13,450 bases of DNA from Pseudomonadota bacterium (GCA_022571175.1 JACZYI010000003.1:1-13450); one strand, 5' to 3'; positions 7,458 through 13,450 are shown, counted from the stretch's first letter. Numbers and translations are program-made. Notes: generated by a model from the sequence alone, not told the origin.

Positions 7458-7910
7458 TCAGGGGAGATATTCTTCGAGGCCCATTTGGGCCAGAGCGTCT
7501 GCGCGTTCATTTTCCGGGTGGCCCGCATGGCCTTTGATCCATACCCATTCGATATTATGCCGCTCACTTGCTGCCTCAAGAGCCTGCCATAAATCAACAT
7601 TTTTGACGGGTTTTTTGGCCGCCGTTTTCCAGCCACGCTTTTTCCAGTCATGAATCCAGATGGTTATGCCGTCCATGACATATTTACTGTCGGTTGAAAG
7701 CCGGACTTTGCAGGGTTTTTTAAGGGCGTTAAGGGCTTCAATCGTGGCTGTCAGCTCCATACGATTATTGGTGGTCTCTGCCACCCCACCCCTTAATTCC
7801 TTTTCGACATCCCCTGACAGCATAAGTACGCCCCATCCGCCGGGGCCGGGATTGCCGGAGCAGGCACCATCCGTGAAGATTTCCACGTTAACTTTGTCTG
7901 GACTACTCAT
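7458..7910 (-). CDS. rnhA: Ribonuclease HI
   Basis: RNase HI cuts the RNA strand of RNA-DNA hybrids, removing R-loops and primers. The 150-residue protein has all four carboxylates of the DEDD site: Asp14 in IFTDGACSGNPGPGGWG, Glu52 in TTNNRMELTA, Asp74 in LSTDSKYVMDGI and Asp138 in NERADALA. The flexible-loop histidine is His128 in WIKGHAGH. The basic handle (WKKRGWKTAAKKPVKN, 89-104) is present, as in the E. coli enzyme. Its ATG overlaps the thrB stop by ATGA, so it is the last gene of an ispH-thrB-rnhA operon. No intrinsic terminator fits in the 13 bases before the peroxiredoxin stop. Confidence 0.98.
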   Translation of the reverse strand: MSSPDKVNVEIFTDGACSGNPGPGGWGVLMLSGDVEKELRGGVAETTNNRMELTATIEALNALKKPCKVRLSTDSKYVMDGITIWIHDWKKRGWKTAAKKPVKNVDLWQALEAASERHNIEWVWIKGHAGHPENERADALAQMGLEEYLP

Positions 7911-8860
7911 AGGCCTGGCAGATTGCCGATTTCCCGGTAAAATCGCAAGCGTCTAAGAAAGTCCATGGGATCTTTTCTGTCCACAAAGGCCTTGTCGGGC
8001 GGTTTGAGCCAATCTTGTGCGCGGGTCAGGAGGAAGCGCAGGGAGGCCCGCCTCAGCATCACAGGTAGCGCATCTTTCTCATTATCTGCCAGCGAGCGCC
8101 TAAAAACATATCCCGCTAGAATGGCCCGGTGCCGCTGTTCGGAAAACCCCATATCATCATCAAAACTCCACGCACTCAAGGTGACGGCCAGGTCATAAAT
8201 AAAAGCATCTGTGCCCGAAAAATAAAAGTCGATCAAACCGGTCACGCGGCTATCACTGGTCAAAACATTGTCCGGGAAAAGGTCCGTGTGGATAACGCCC
8301 TCTGGTAATCCCAGCGAGCAGAGGCGGTTTAGACATTCCATTTCATCCTGAAGCTCGGCATTCAGATCGTCTGAAATTTGATTCAGGTCCGGGCCGAGTT
8401 TGTCGAGCAATTCCTGCATCCCATCCAGGTTTAGGGGATTGCTGCGCTTGGCTGAATAATCCTCCGTTGCGCGGTGCATTTCCGCAAGAGTGGCTCCCAT
8501 ATTGTGGCACAGGTCCAAATCGGAAGGCTCGGCGCTTTTTCCTTCGAGGAAAGGAACCAAAATCAGGGATTTGGCTCCATAATGCCCGATTGTTCGGTTC
8601 TGCTGGTTCGCAAGTGGAGACGGTACGGGAAGACCATGTGCATCAAGCTGGTCAATATATTTCAGGACGAAGGGCAGGGCAGAGATATCGGTCCGTCCTT
8701 CAAAAAGGGTGAGTATTATGGTTTTGTCTTTTAGCAAAACCCGATAATTTGTATTTTCGATTCCCTGCCAGATGCCTTCATATGAGATCAAAGCGGGCAG
8801 ATCATATTGGTCAAGAATGGTTTGGACGTCAGAGTTTGAAAGCACGGTATAAACGGCCAT
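7907..8860 (-). CDS. thrB: Homoserine kinase, type II (APH-like fold)
   Basis: This enzyme phosphorylates L-homoserine to O-phospho-L-homoserine, the substrate of ThrC. The 317-residue protein belongs to the aminoglycoside/choline-kinase-like homoserine kinases found in alphaproteobacteria and pseudomonads, not to the GHMP kinase type of E. coli. It starts MAVYTVLSNSDV with YEGIWQGIENTNYRV (27-41), an N-lobe typical of this family. The kinase core is VIHTDLFPDNVL (189-200), with catalytic Asp193 and metal-binding Asn198, then GLIDFYFSGTD (208-218) with metal-binding Asp211. It starts 5 bases after ispH and overlaps rnhA. thrC is 3.9 kb away on the opposite strand, so the two steps are encoded close together but transcribed separately. 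The Shine-Dalgarno is weak. Confidence 0.97.
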   Translation of the reverse strand: MAVYTVLSNSDVQTILDQYDLPALISYEGIWQGIENTNYRVLLKDKTIILTLFEGRTDISALPFVLKYIDQLDAHGLPVPSPLANQQNRTIGHYGAKSLILVPFLEGKSAEPSDLDLCHNMGATLAEMHRATEDYSAKRSNPLNLDGMQELLDKLGPDLNQISDDLNAELQDEMECLNRLCSLGLPEGVIHTDLFPDNVLTSDSRVTGLIDFYFSGTDAFIYDLAVTLSAWSFDDDMGFSEQRHRAILAGYVFRRSLADNEKDALPVMLRRASLRFLLTRAQDWLKPPDKAFVDRKDPMDFLRRLRFYREIGNLPGL

Positions 8861-8865
8861 GGAGG

Positions 8866-9819
8866 TTAGCTTACTTTCCTCATCAGTTCAGCCGGTAGTT
8901 TAAAGGTCACATTTTCTTCGCTGGTGGTTACTTCCTCGATGCTGACATCAAAACGCGCACGCAAGACATCAAGTACTTCTTCAACCAGCACTTCCGGTGC
9001 TGAGGCACCCGCAGTAATGCCGATTATCTCTGCCCCCGATATCCAGTCCCAATCCAGATCAGCGGCGCGTTGCACCAGACGACTGTCGCAGCCGTGACGC
9101 TCGGAGACCTCCACCAGCCGGAGTGAGTTGGATGAATTTGGGGCACCGATAACCAGCATCCGGTCGCAACGCTCGGCGATGGCCTTGACCGCTGCCTGCC
9201 GGTTCGTGGTGGCGTAACAAATATCTTCTTTTTTTGGACCCATAATATCGCGAAAACGTTTTTGCAAGGCAGTAATGATATGGGTGGTGTCATCAATGGA
9301 TAGAGTGGTTTGGGTAATATAGGCCAGAGCTTTATTATTGTTTGGAACTTCAATCGCCTGGACATCAGCCACATCTTCAACCAGCGTAATTGAGCCTTCC
9401 GGCAACTGGCCCAAGGTGCCGATTACTTCCGGATGTCCGGGGTGCCCGATCATGATAATATGGCGACCAGACTTGTGATGATGCTCTGCCTCCCGATGGA
9501 CCTTGCTCACGAGTGGGCAGGTGGCATCTACATAGAGCAGCTTTCGACGTTTTGCTTCTTCAGGAATGGCTTTGGGCACGCCGTGTGCGGAAAAGACCAC
9601 GGGCACTCCTTCGGGCACCTCTTCGAGCTCATCCACAAAGACAGCACCCTTGGCTTCAAGCTGTTCAACCACATAGCGATTGTGAACGATTTCATGACGC
9701 ACAAAGACCGGCGCACCGAATTTTTTGAGTGCCACCTCCACCACCTGAATAGCGCGATGAACACCGGCACAAAATCCGCGTGGATTGGCAATCAGTATTT
9801 TCATCTTGGATTTTGGCAT
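8866..9819 (-). CDS. ispH: 4-hydroxy-3-methylbut-2-enyl diphosphate reductase
   Basis: IspH (LytB) carries out the last step of the MEP isoprenoid pathway, reducing HMBPP to IPP and DMAPP with a [4Fe-4S] cluster. In the 317-residue form the three cluster cysteines are Cys17 (PRGFCAGVHRAI), Cys101 (DATCPLVSKVH) and Cys201 (CYATTNRQ). The substrate-binding histidines in HEIVHN and FSAHGVP, and the GAPNSSNS loop, are intact. I chose the ATG at 9819 because AAGGA (9829-9833) is 9 bases upstream; the ATG at 9828 would leave no space for the ribosome binding site. It leads the ispH-thrB-rnhA operon and diverges from the CDGSH gene. Confidence 0.97.
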   Translation of the reverse strand: MPKSKMKILIANPRGFCAGVHRAIQVVEVALKKFGAPVFVRHEIVHNRYVVEQLEAKGAVFVDELEEVPEGVPVVFSAHGVPKAIPEEAKRRKLLYVDATCPLVSKVHREAEHHHKSGRHIIMIGHPGHPEVIGTLGQLPEGSITLVEDVADVQAIEVPNNNKALAYITQTTLSIDDTTHIITALQKRFRDIMGPKKEDICYATTNRQAAVKAIAERCDRMLVIGAPNSSNSLRLVEVSERHGCDSRLVQRAADLDWDWISGAEIIGITAGASAPEVLVEEVLDVLRARFDVSIEEVTTSEENVTFKLPAELMRKVS

Positions 9820-9847
9820 CTGCCACATTCCTTCCCAACTAGCGCCT

Positions 9848-9876
9848 TATATAGTCGGCATGGTATCGTCAATCAA
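9848..9876 (-). promoter_or_regulatory. Sigma-70-type promoter of the ispH-thrB-rnhA operon
   Basis: Read on the minus strand, TTGATT (9871-9876) is followed by exactly 17 bases and TATATA (9848-9853). Transcription would begin at about 9841, leaving a leader of about 20 bases that contains the AAGGA ribosome binding site of ispH. The match to the consensus and the position are both good; no experiment supports it here. Confidence 0.65.
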
Positions 9877-9908
9877 TCATAAGACCCAAGAATTTATTGT
9901 CGATACAT

Positions 9909-9967
9909 CTGTTGCTTTAAGTTCAATCTGTTGCTTGTAAGCCCAACCTGTTGCTTGTAAGCATTGC
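9909..9967. repeat. Three tandem 19-20-base repeats in the ispH/CDGSH spacer
   Basis: Three consecutive units each begin CTGTTGCTT: 9909-9927, 9928-9947 and 9948-9967. The second and third share CTGTTGCTTGTAAGC exactly; the first has CTGTTGCTTTAAGT. Each contains a small inverted repeat of the form GCTT-nn-AAGC or a degenerate version. A period near two helical turns would place the units on one face of the DNA, as for cooperative operator sites. They lie between the divergent ispH and CDGSH genes, outside the predicted ispH promoter. Confidence 0.7.
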
Positions 9968-10010
9968 ACGGCTTACTTAAGAGGGTGATGCACATGAAAG
10001 GTCCAAGAAA

Positions 10011-10253
10011 ATGAGCGAGCCGAGGGTACCACAGAAATCACCATATATTATCCCGGTCGAAGCGGGAAAGACTTACTTCTGGTGCGCATGTGGACGATCG
10101 GAGAATCAGCCATTTTGTGATGGCAGCCATATGGACACAGAGTTTGAACCGGTTGAATATCAGGCACCGGCTACAAAAAATGTATTTTTCTGTGGTTGTA
10201 AACATACTCGACGGGCGCCAATATGCGATGGGTCTCATAATCGTGTTTCATAA
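10011..10253 (+). CDS. Double CDGSH iron-sulfur domain protein
   Basis: An 80-residue protein made almost entirely of two CDGSH [2Fe-2S] motifs. The first is CACGRSENQPFCDGSH with ligands Cys25, Cys27, Cys36 and His40. The second is CGCKHTRRAPICDGSH with ligands Cys61, Cys63, Cys72 and His76. Each keeps the full 3Cys-1His set, so two clusters are expected, as in human CISD3 (MiNT/Miner2) and its bacterial relatives. There is no membrane anchor or signal, so it should be cytoplasmic. Proposed roles for the family are electron or cluster transfer, but none is certain here. AAAGG at 9997-10001 lies 9 bases before the ATG. The lipoprotein gene follows after 21 bases and is probably cotranscribed. 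Confidence 0.95.
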   Translation: MSEPRVPQKSPYIIPVEAGKTYFWCACGRSENQPFCDGSHMDTEFEPVEYQAPATKNVFFCGCKHTRRAPICDGSHNRVS

Positions 10254-10274
10254 TGATAAGCGGGGAAAACAAGA

Positions 10275-10805
10275 ATGACTAACCGGACGGGACTATGGAG
10301 GCTAGCCTCAGTCATCGGCATCAGCCTATTTCTTGCTGCATGCGGCAATGTTAATCCCTTTGTTGTTGATGTTATTAACTGCCCGGCGGTAGCAGTTGTG
10401 GGCAATACCGGCTCTCTGACAGTTTTCCGGGGCGATGGCCGTGATGCTAAAGACGTGGTCATGAGCGCCACCATCTCGGGCATTCAGACTGATTGCGATC
10501 AGGGAGATGTGGAAATTGACCGTAAAGTGTCCTTCAACATTATTGCTACTCGCGGCCCCGCCATGACCGAAAATACCATCGTCGTTCAATATTTCGTGGC
10601 CCTGCTCAGAGATAATTTTCAGATTACGGCCAAGGAAATATACCAAACCACTCTTCGGTTCAGGCCCGGTGAAAACAGAGCGGGCACCAGGGAGACAATC
10701 CTGCAAACTTTTGATGATGTGGCGATTGCCCGCCGTTATGATTATGAGCTTCTGATCGGGTTCCAGCTATCATCAGATGAATTGGCCTATAACGTTCTGC
10801 GTTAG
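10275..10805 (+). CDS. Unrecognised lipoprotein
   Basis: I do not recognise this 176-residue protein. Its N terminus is a lipoprotein signal peptide: MTNRTGLWRL, a hydrophobic core, and the lipobox LAAC with the lipidated Cys23, followed by Gly-Asn, which does not look like an inner-membrane retention signal. The mature part has two further cysteines (36 and 74, near NCPAVAVVG and QTDCDQGDVE) that could form a disulfide, and alternating hydrophobic/polar stretches suggestive of a beta-rich domain (for example TENTIVVQYFVALL and YDYELLIGFQLS). GGGGA at 10262-10266 precedes the ATG by 8 bases. It follows the CDGSH gene by 21 bases and ends just before the gcv leader. An outer-membrane-anchored role is likely, but function is unknown. 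Confidence 0.8.
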   Translation: MTNRTGLWRLASVIGISLFLAACGNVNPFVVDVINCPAVAVVGNTGSLTVFRGDGRDAKDVVMSATISGIQTDCDQGDVEIDRKVSFNIIATRGPAMTENTIVVQYFVALLRDNFQITAKEIYQTTLRFRPGENRAGTRETILQTFDDVAIARRYDYELLIGFQLSSDELAYNVLR

Positions 10806-10823
10806 TTTTGCGTACCCATTTCA

Positions 10824-10852
10824 TTGACATCCCATAACACTCTCTTCATAGT
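10824..10852 (+). promoter_or_regulatory. Predicted promoter of the gcv operon
   Basis: A perfect TTGACA (10824-10829), a 17-base spacer and CATAGT (10847-10852, four of six matches to TATAAT) lie 18 bases after the lipoprotein stop. Transcription would start near 10859, about 50 bases before the first glycine aptamer, giving a gcvT leader of about 300 bases. Confidence 0.55.
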
Positions 10853-10853
10853 G

Positions 10854-10905
10854 CCTTCGCTGGCTGAAGGGCTGGTAATTACCCGGCGCGACAGGATTGT
10901 CGCGC
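10854..10905 (+). other. Leader hairpins and palindrome upstream of the riboswitch
   Basis: Three structures lie between the predicted promoter and aptamer 1. CCTTC (10854-10858) can pair with GAAGG (10866-10870). GGTAATTACC (10874-10883) is a perfect 10-base palindrome in DNA. GCGCGACA (10886-10893) and TGTCGCGC (10898-10905) form a perfect 8-pair stem with a GGAT loop, followed by AGTCTTTT. The last resembles a short intrinsic terminator, but its T-run is also the 5' strand of aptamer 1 helix P1, so I do not label it a terminator. Confidence 0.55.
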
Positions 10906-10908
10906 AGT

Positions 10909-11093
10909 CTTTTGCGGGAGAGATCGATCCGGACAAAAAGGATTGACGCCGAAGGAGCAACCGCCTCGGAAACTCTCAGGCACAGGGACCGCAAAAGGAG
11001 GGTGCTCTGGAAAGCAGGCCTAATACAAAGGCCTCACCGAAGGGGTAAGTAGCCAGGATTGGGCGACGAAATCTCTCAGGTTCCGTGACAGAG
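10909..11093 (+). promoter_or_regulatory. Tandem glycine riboswitch (two aptamers)
   Basis: This cis-acting RNA binds glycine and controls the glycine cleavage operon downstream. Aptamer 1 (10909-10997) is closed by a perfect 9-pair P1, CTTTTGCGG (10909-10917) with CCGCAAAAG (10989-10997), and contains the conserved cores GCCGAAGGAGCAA (10948-10960) and AACTCTCAGGCA (10971-10982). After a 7-base linker, aptamer 2 (11005-11093) is closed by CTCTG with CAGAG and contains CCGAAGGGGTAA (11036-11047 region) and AATCTCTCAGGT (11070-11081). The double arrangement and core sequences are diagnostic of the gcvT class. In most Gram-negative bacteria such elements act as on-switches of gcv genes, which suits the catabolic operon here. 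Confidence 0.95.
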
Positions 11094-11109
11094 GGGGCGA
11101 GTGGGTCTG

Positions 11110-11158
11110 GGCCGGGGTTTTCCCCGGTCGAAGGCGCAGTCGTTATCACGGAGAACCC
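11110..11158 (+). promoter_or_regulatory. Riboswitch expression platform with predicted anti-Shine-Dalgarno pairing
   Basis: Two exclusive structures can be drawn. In one, GGCCGGGG (11110-11117) pairs with CCCCGGTC (11122-11129) around a TTTT loop. In the other, GGGTTTTCC (11115-11123), taken from the same hairpin, pairs over nine positions, with one G-U, to GGAGAACCC (11150-11158), which contains the gcvT Shine-Dalgarno GGAG and runs up to the ATG. The first hairpin has no T-run after it, so control at translation initiation is more likely than termination. The pairing is read directly from the sequence; the switching is inference. Confidence 0.6.
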
Positions 11159-12292
11159 ATGGTCCAAGATCAGGAAATAAAAACCACGCCGCTTCACGCT
11201 CTCCATTTGGAGCTGGGTGCCAAAATGGTTCCTTTTGCCGGCTATGACATGCCGGTGCAATATCCGCTGGGCGTTTTGAAAGAGCATCTCCATGTGCGCC
11301 AGTCCGCTGGTCTTTTTGATGTCTCGCACATGGGGCAAACCATATTGCGGGGTCATGAAGGGGTGGATATTGCCGCGCTCCTGGAACAACTGGTACCGGG
11401 AAGCATACAGACACTGGTCGAGGGCGGCCTGCGCTACACAATGTTTCTGAATGATAATGGGGGCATTCTGGACGATCTGATGGTGACCCGGCCTGAAAAC
11501 GCGGAAAACAGCTTGTATTTGGTGGTCAATGCTGGTTGCAAAGAGGCGGACTTTGCTTTGATCCAGAAAAAAATCGGAAACAAATGCCATATGGAAATTC
11601 TGGATGACCGGGCATTGCTGGCTCTCCAGGGACCAAAGGCGGTGGATGTTCTGGAGGGGATAATTCCAGGGGTAGCTAGTCTGTCTTTCATGCGGGCGCG
11701 TAATTTCACCTATGAAGGGCAAGAGCTCTATATCAGCCGGTCTGGATATACCGGTGAGGACGGATTTGAAATTTCCATTCCAGGATATAAAGCCCCTGCC
11801 TTTGCCAAAAGATTGCTCGGATCATCTGCAGTGGAAGCCATTGGTTTGGGTGCCCGGGATTCACTCAGGCTCGAAGCGGGCCTTTGCCTTTATGGCAGTG
11901 ATTTAATTCCGGAAACCACACCCGTTGAGGCGGATCTTCTTTTTGCTCTGGGTAAAGTCCGGCGCGAGCGAAAGGATTTTCCGGGTGCCGAGCGTATCTT
12001 GGCTCAGATCGAGAACGGTCCTGACATAAAACGAGTTGGCATCAAGCCACTGGGACGGGCTCCGGCGCGGAGTCATACCGGGATTGTTGACTTGGAGGGG
12101 AATCTCATTGGCGAGATTACCAGCGGGGGATTTGGGCCCAGTGCTAACGGGCCCGTTGCCATGGGTTATGTGAAGAGCAAATTTTCGGAAATTGGAACCG
12201 CATTGGGTCTTGTTATCAGGGGAAAGGTGATGGAAGCGGAAGTGGTAGCACTACCTTTTGTTCCGCATCGCTATTTCCGCAAACCAAAATAA
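11159..12292 (+). CDS. gcvT: Glycine cleavage system T protein (aminomethyltransferase)
   Basis: GcvT transfers the methylene carbon from the aminomethyl-lipoyl arm of GcvH to tetrahydrofolate and releases ammonia. The 377-residue protein is full length. Signatures include PFAGYDMPVQYPLGVLKEH (25-43), AGLFDVSHMGQ (50-60), GGILDDLMV (101-109, with the catalytic-region aspartates), LYLVVNAGCKEADF (119-132), SRSGYTGEDGFEIS (193-206), ARDSLRLEAGLCLYG (232-246) and EITSGGFGPS (319-328). The ATG lies 5 bases after GGAG, which is itself part of the predicted riboswitch platform. It is the first gene of gcvT-gcvH-gcvPA, 18 bases before gcvH. Confidence 0.98.
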   Translation: MVQDQEIKTTPLHALHLELGAKMVPFAGYDMPVQYPLGVLKEHLHVRQSAGLFDVSHMGQTILRGHEGVDIAALLEQLVPGSIQTLVEGGLRYTMFLNDNGGILDDLMVTRPENAENSLYLVVNAGCKEADFALIQKKIGNKCHMEILDDRALLALQGPKAVDVLEGIIPGVASLSFMRARNFTYEGQELYISRSGYTGEDGFEISIPGYKAPAFAKRLLGSSAVEAIGLGARDSLRLEAGLCLYGSDLIPETTPVEADLLFALGKVRRERKDFPGAERILAQIENGPDIKRVGIKPLGRAPARSHTGIVDLEGNLIGEITSGGFGPSANGPVAMGYVKSKFSEIGTALGLVIRGKVMEAEVVALPFVPHRYFRKPK

Positions 12293-12310
12293 ATCGAAAG
12301 GGAGGTTGCC

Positions 12311-12688
12311 ATGGGTATGATCAAATTTAGCGAAGATCATGAATGGATACATTCGGAGGACGGAATTGCCACCGTGGGTATAACGGACTTTGCACAAAAA
12401 GCATTGGGGGATGTGGTCTTTGTCGAACTGCCGGAGCTCGGGGCTAATGTGGCAAAAGGTGATGATATCGCGGTGGTAGAATCGGTAAAGGCCGCCAGTG
12501 AAGTTTATGCCCCGGTCAGTGGTGAAATTGTCGCTGTAAATAGCGCACTTGAGGATGATCCCGCTCTGGTCAATCGATCGCCGCAGGATGATGGCTGGTT
12601 TTTCAAAATCAAGCTGGCTGACGAGGGTGAACTTGAAGATCTGCTGGATGAAGATGCCTATGACGCTTTTGCCAAGGATCAAGCCTGA
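12311..12688 (+). CDS. gcvH: Glycine cleavage system H protein (lipoyl carrier)
   Basis: GcvH carries the lipoyl arm that moves the aminomethyl group between the P, T and L proteins. The 125-residue protein begins MGMIKFSEDHEWIH and has TVGITDFAQKALGDVVFVELPE (21-42). The lipoylated lysine is Lys60 in VVESVKAASEVYAPVSGE, and NRSPQDDGWFFKIKL (88-102) is the usual C-terminal family block. A strong AAAGGGAGG Shine-Dalgarno stands 5-6 bases before the ATG at 12311; the ATG at 12317 is a less well spaced alternative. Its TGA overlaps the gcvPA ATG as TGATG, indicating coupled translation. Confidence 0.98.
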   Translation: MGMIKFSEDHEWIHSEDGIATVGITDFAQKALGDVVFVELPELGANVAKGDDIAVVESVKAASEVYAPVSGEIVAVNSALEDDPALVNRSPQDDGWFFKIKLADEGELEDLLDEDAYDAFAKDQA

Positions 12689-13450
12689 TGCGTTATTTGC
12701 CACTCACCAATAATGACCGGAGGGAAATGTTGGCCCGAATTGGAGCCGCTTCAATCGACGATCTGTTTGTAGATGTGCCCCGGGAAGCCCATCTTGAAAA
12801 TTTACTGGATCTGCCAACCCATATGGATGAACAGGACGTAGAACGGGCTTTTAATAAACTGGCTGCGCAAAATATGTCTGCGGGATCGGTGCCTTTTTTC
12901 CTGGGCACAGGGGCTTATCGTCATCATATTCCCGCCAGCGTAGATCACATCATTCAGCGGGGTGAATTCCTGACCTCCTATACGCCCTATCAGCCCGAAA
13001 TAGCGCAAGGCACACTACAATATCTGTTTGAATTTCAAACCCAGGTGGCAACGCTTCTGGGTATGGATGTGGCCAACGCATCACTTTATGACGGTTCAAC
13101 CGCCTGCGGGGAAGCGGTGTTGATGGCCAGACGCATCACCAGGCGCAAGAAAAGTCTACTCTCAGGCAATCTCCACCCTCATTACCGCGAGACAGCTCTG
13201 ACGCTCACGCAATTCACTGACAATGAACTGGAGGTTTTAGAGGCAAAACCAATGAACCCTGCTGCTGATCTTGAGGCCCTGTCAGAGGCCATAGATGAAC
13301 AGACCGCTTCGGTGGTGGTGCAGTTTCCTGATGTTTTCGGGCATGTTCAGGATTTGCGAGAACTGGCAGATAAGGCCCATAGCCAGGGTGCCTTGATGAG
13401 TGTGGTTGAGACCGAGATTGTTGCCATGGGCGCACTTTTGTCGCCCGGCG
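12688..13450 (+). CDS. gcvPA: Glycine dehydrogenase (decarboxylating) subunit 1, 5' part
   Basis: The first 254 codons are present and the reading frame runs open to the window edge; subunit 1 proteins are usually about 450 residues. GcvP decarboxylates glycine and loads the aminomethyl group on GcvH. Landmarks are MRYLPLTNNDRREMLARIG, FFLGTGAYRHHIPASVDHII (70-89), FLTSYTPYQPEIAQGTLQ (94-111) and ASLYDGSTACGEAVLMA (131-147), all characteristic of the N-terminal half. The N terminus matches stand-alone subunit 1, so a gcvPB gene carrying the PLP lysine is expected downstream, outside the window. A fused GcvP cannot be excluded from this fragment alone. The start overlaps the gcvH stop by one base. 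Confidence 0.95.
   Translation, partial: MRYLPLTNNDRREMLARIGAASIDDLFVDVPREAHLENLLDLPTHMDEQDVERAFNKLAAQNMSAGSVPFFLGTGAYRHHIPASVDHIIQRGEFLTSYTPYQPEIAQGTLQYLFEFQTQVATLLGMDVANASLYDGSTACGEAVLMARRITRRKKSLLSGNLHPHYRETALTLTQFTDNELEVLEAKPMNPAADLEALSEAIDEQTASVVVQFPDVFGHVQDLRELADKAHSQGALMSVVETEIVAMGALLSPG

Noticed and set aside
9909..9967. CRISPR array
   Set aside because: The units are contiguous, with no unique spacers between them, and only three in number.
10898..10913. Intrinsic terminator of the lipoprotein gene
   Set aside because: The hairpin is suitable but the T-run is only four bases, and those bases form riboswitch helix P1; it also lies downstream of the predicted gcv promoter. Reported as an open question instead.
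11110..11129. Rho-independent terminator of the gcv leader
   Set aside because: The strong GC hairpin is followed by GAAGGCGCAG, with no T-run, so transcription termination is unlikely there.

Overview
The window looks like core chromosome of an aerobic, mesophilic alphaproteobacterium of intermediate GC. The evidence is the gene set and its order: a ctaG(cox11)-ctaE(cox3)-DUF983-SURF1 cytochrome c oxidase cluster, a type II (aminoglycoside phosphotransferase-like) homoserine kinase next to ispH and rnhA, a processing-peptidase-like M16 protease behind thrC, and a glycine cleavage operon under a tandem glycine riboswitch whose glycine dehydrogenase appears to be the split (GcvPA/GcvPB) form. 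I cannot name the genus. There is no mobile element, phage gene, tRNA, rRNA or CRISPR array.

Layout. (1) Bases 2-5318, plus strand: the tail of a CoxF-like small membrane protein, then cox11, cox3, a DUF983 zinc-ribbon membrane protein, SURF1, threonine synthase and an M16 zinc protease, tightly packed with ATGA overlaps at two junctions. (2) yqgE lies on the minus strand and converges on the protease so closely that both stop codons share one TTAA. It probably starts at a TTG codon. (3) Divergent from yqgE are a secreted DsbD N-terminal-domain protein and a Prx5-type peroxiredoxin, both plus strand. (4) A minus-strand operon ispH-thrB-rnhA converges on the peroxiredoxin gene with only 13 bases between. 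It has a good sigma-70-type promoter just upstream of ispH. (5) Divergent from ispH are a double-CDGSH iron-sulfur protein and an unrecognised lipoprotein. The spacer between them and ispH carries three tandem 19-20-base repeats. (6) A 353-base gap holds a TTGACA promoter, several hairpins and a two-aptamer glycine riboswitch, followed by gcvT, gcvH and the start of gcvPA, which runs off the window.

Functionally, the first block matures and builds the aa3-type oxidase: Cox11 delivers CuB, SURF1 assists heme a insertion, and subunit III is structural. thrC and the separate thrB make the last two steps of threonine synthesis. ispH and the CDGSH protein are both Fe-S proteins. The Gcv proteins degrade glycine to CO2, ammonia and a one-carbon unit, switched on by glycine through the leader.

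Most of this is conventional core metabolism. I do not see a clearly new multi-gene system. The points most worth following are the gcv leader architecture (a predicted anti-Shine-Dalgarno pairing and an extra hairpin before the aptamers), the repeats between ispH and the CDGSH gene, and the unrecognised lipoprotein.
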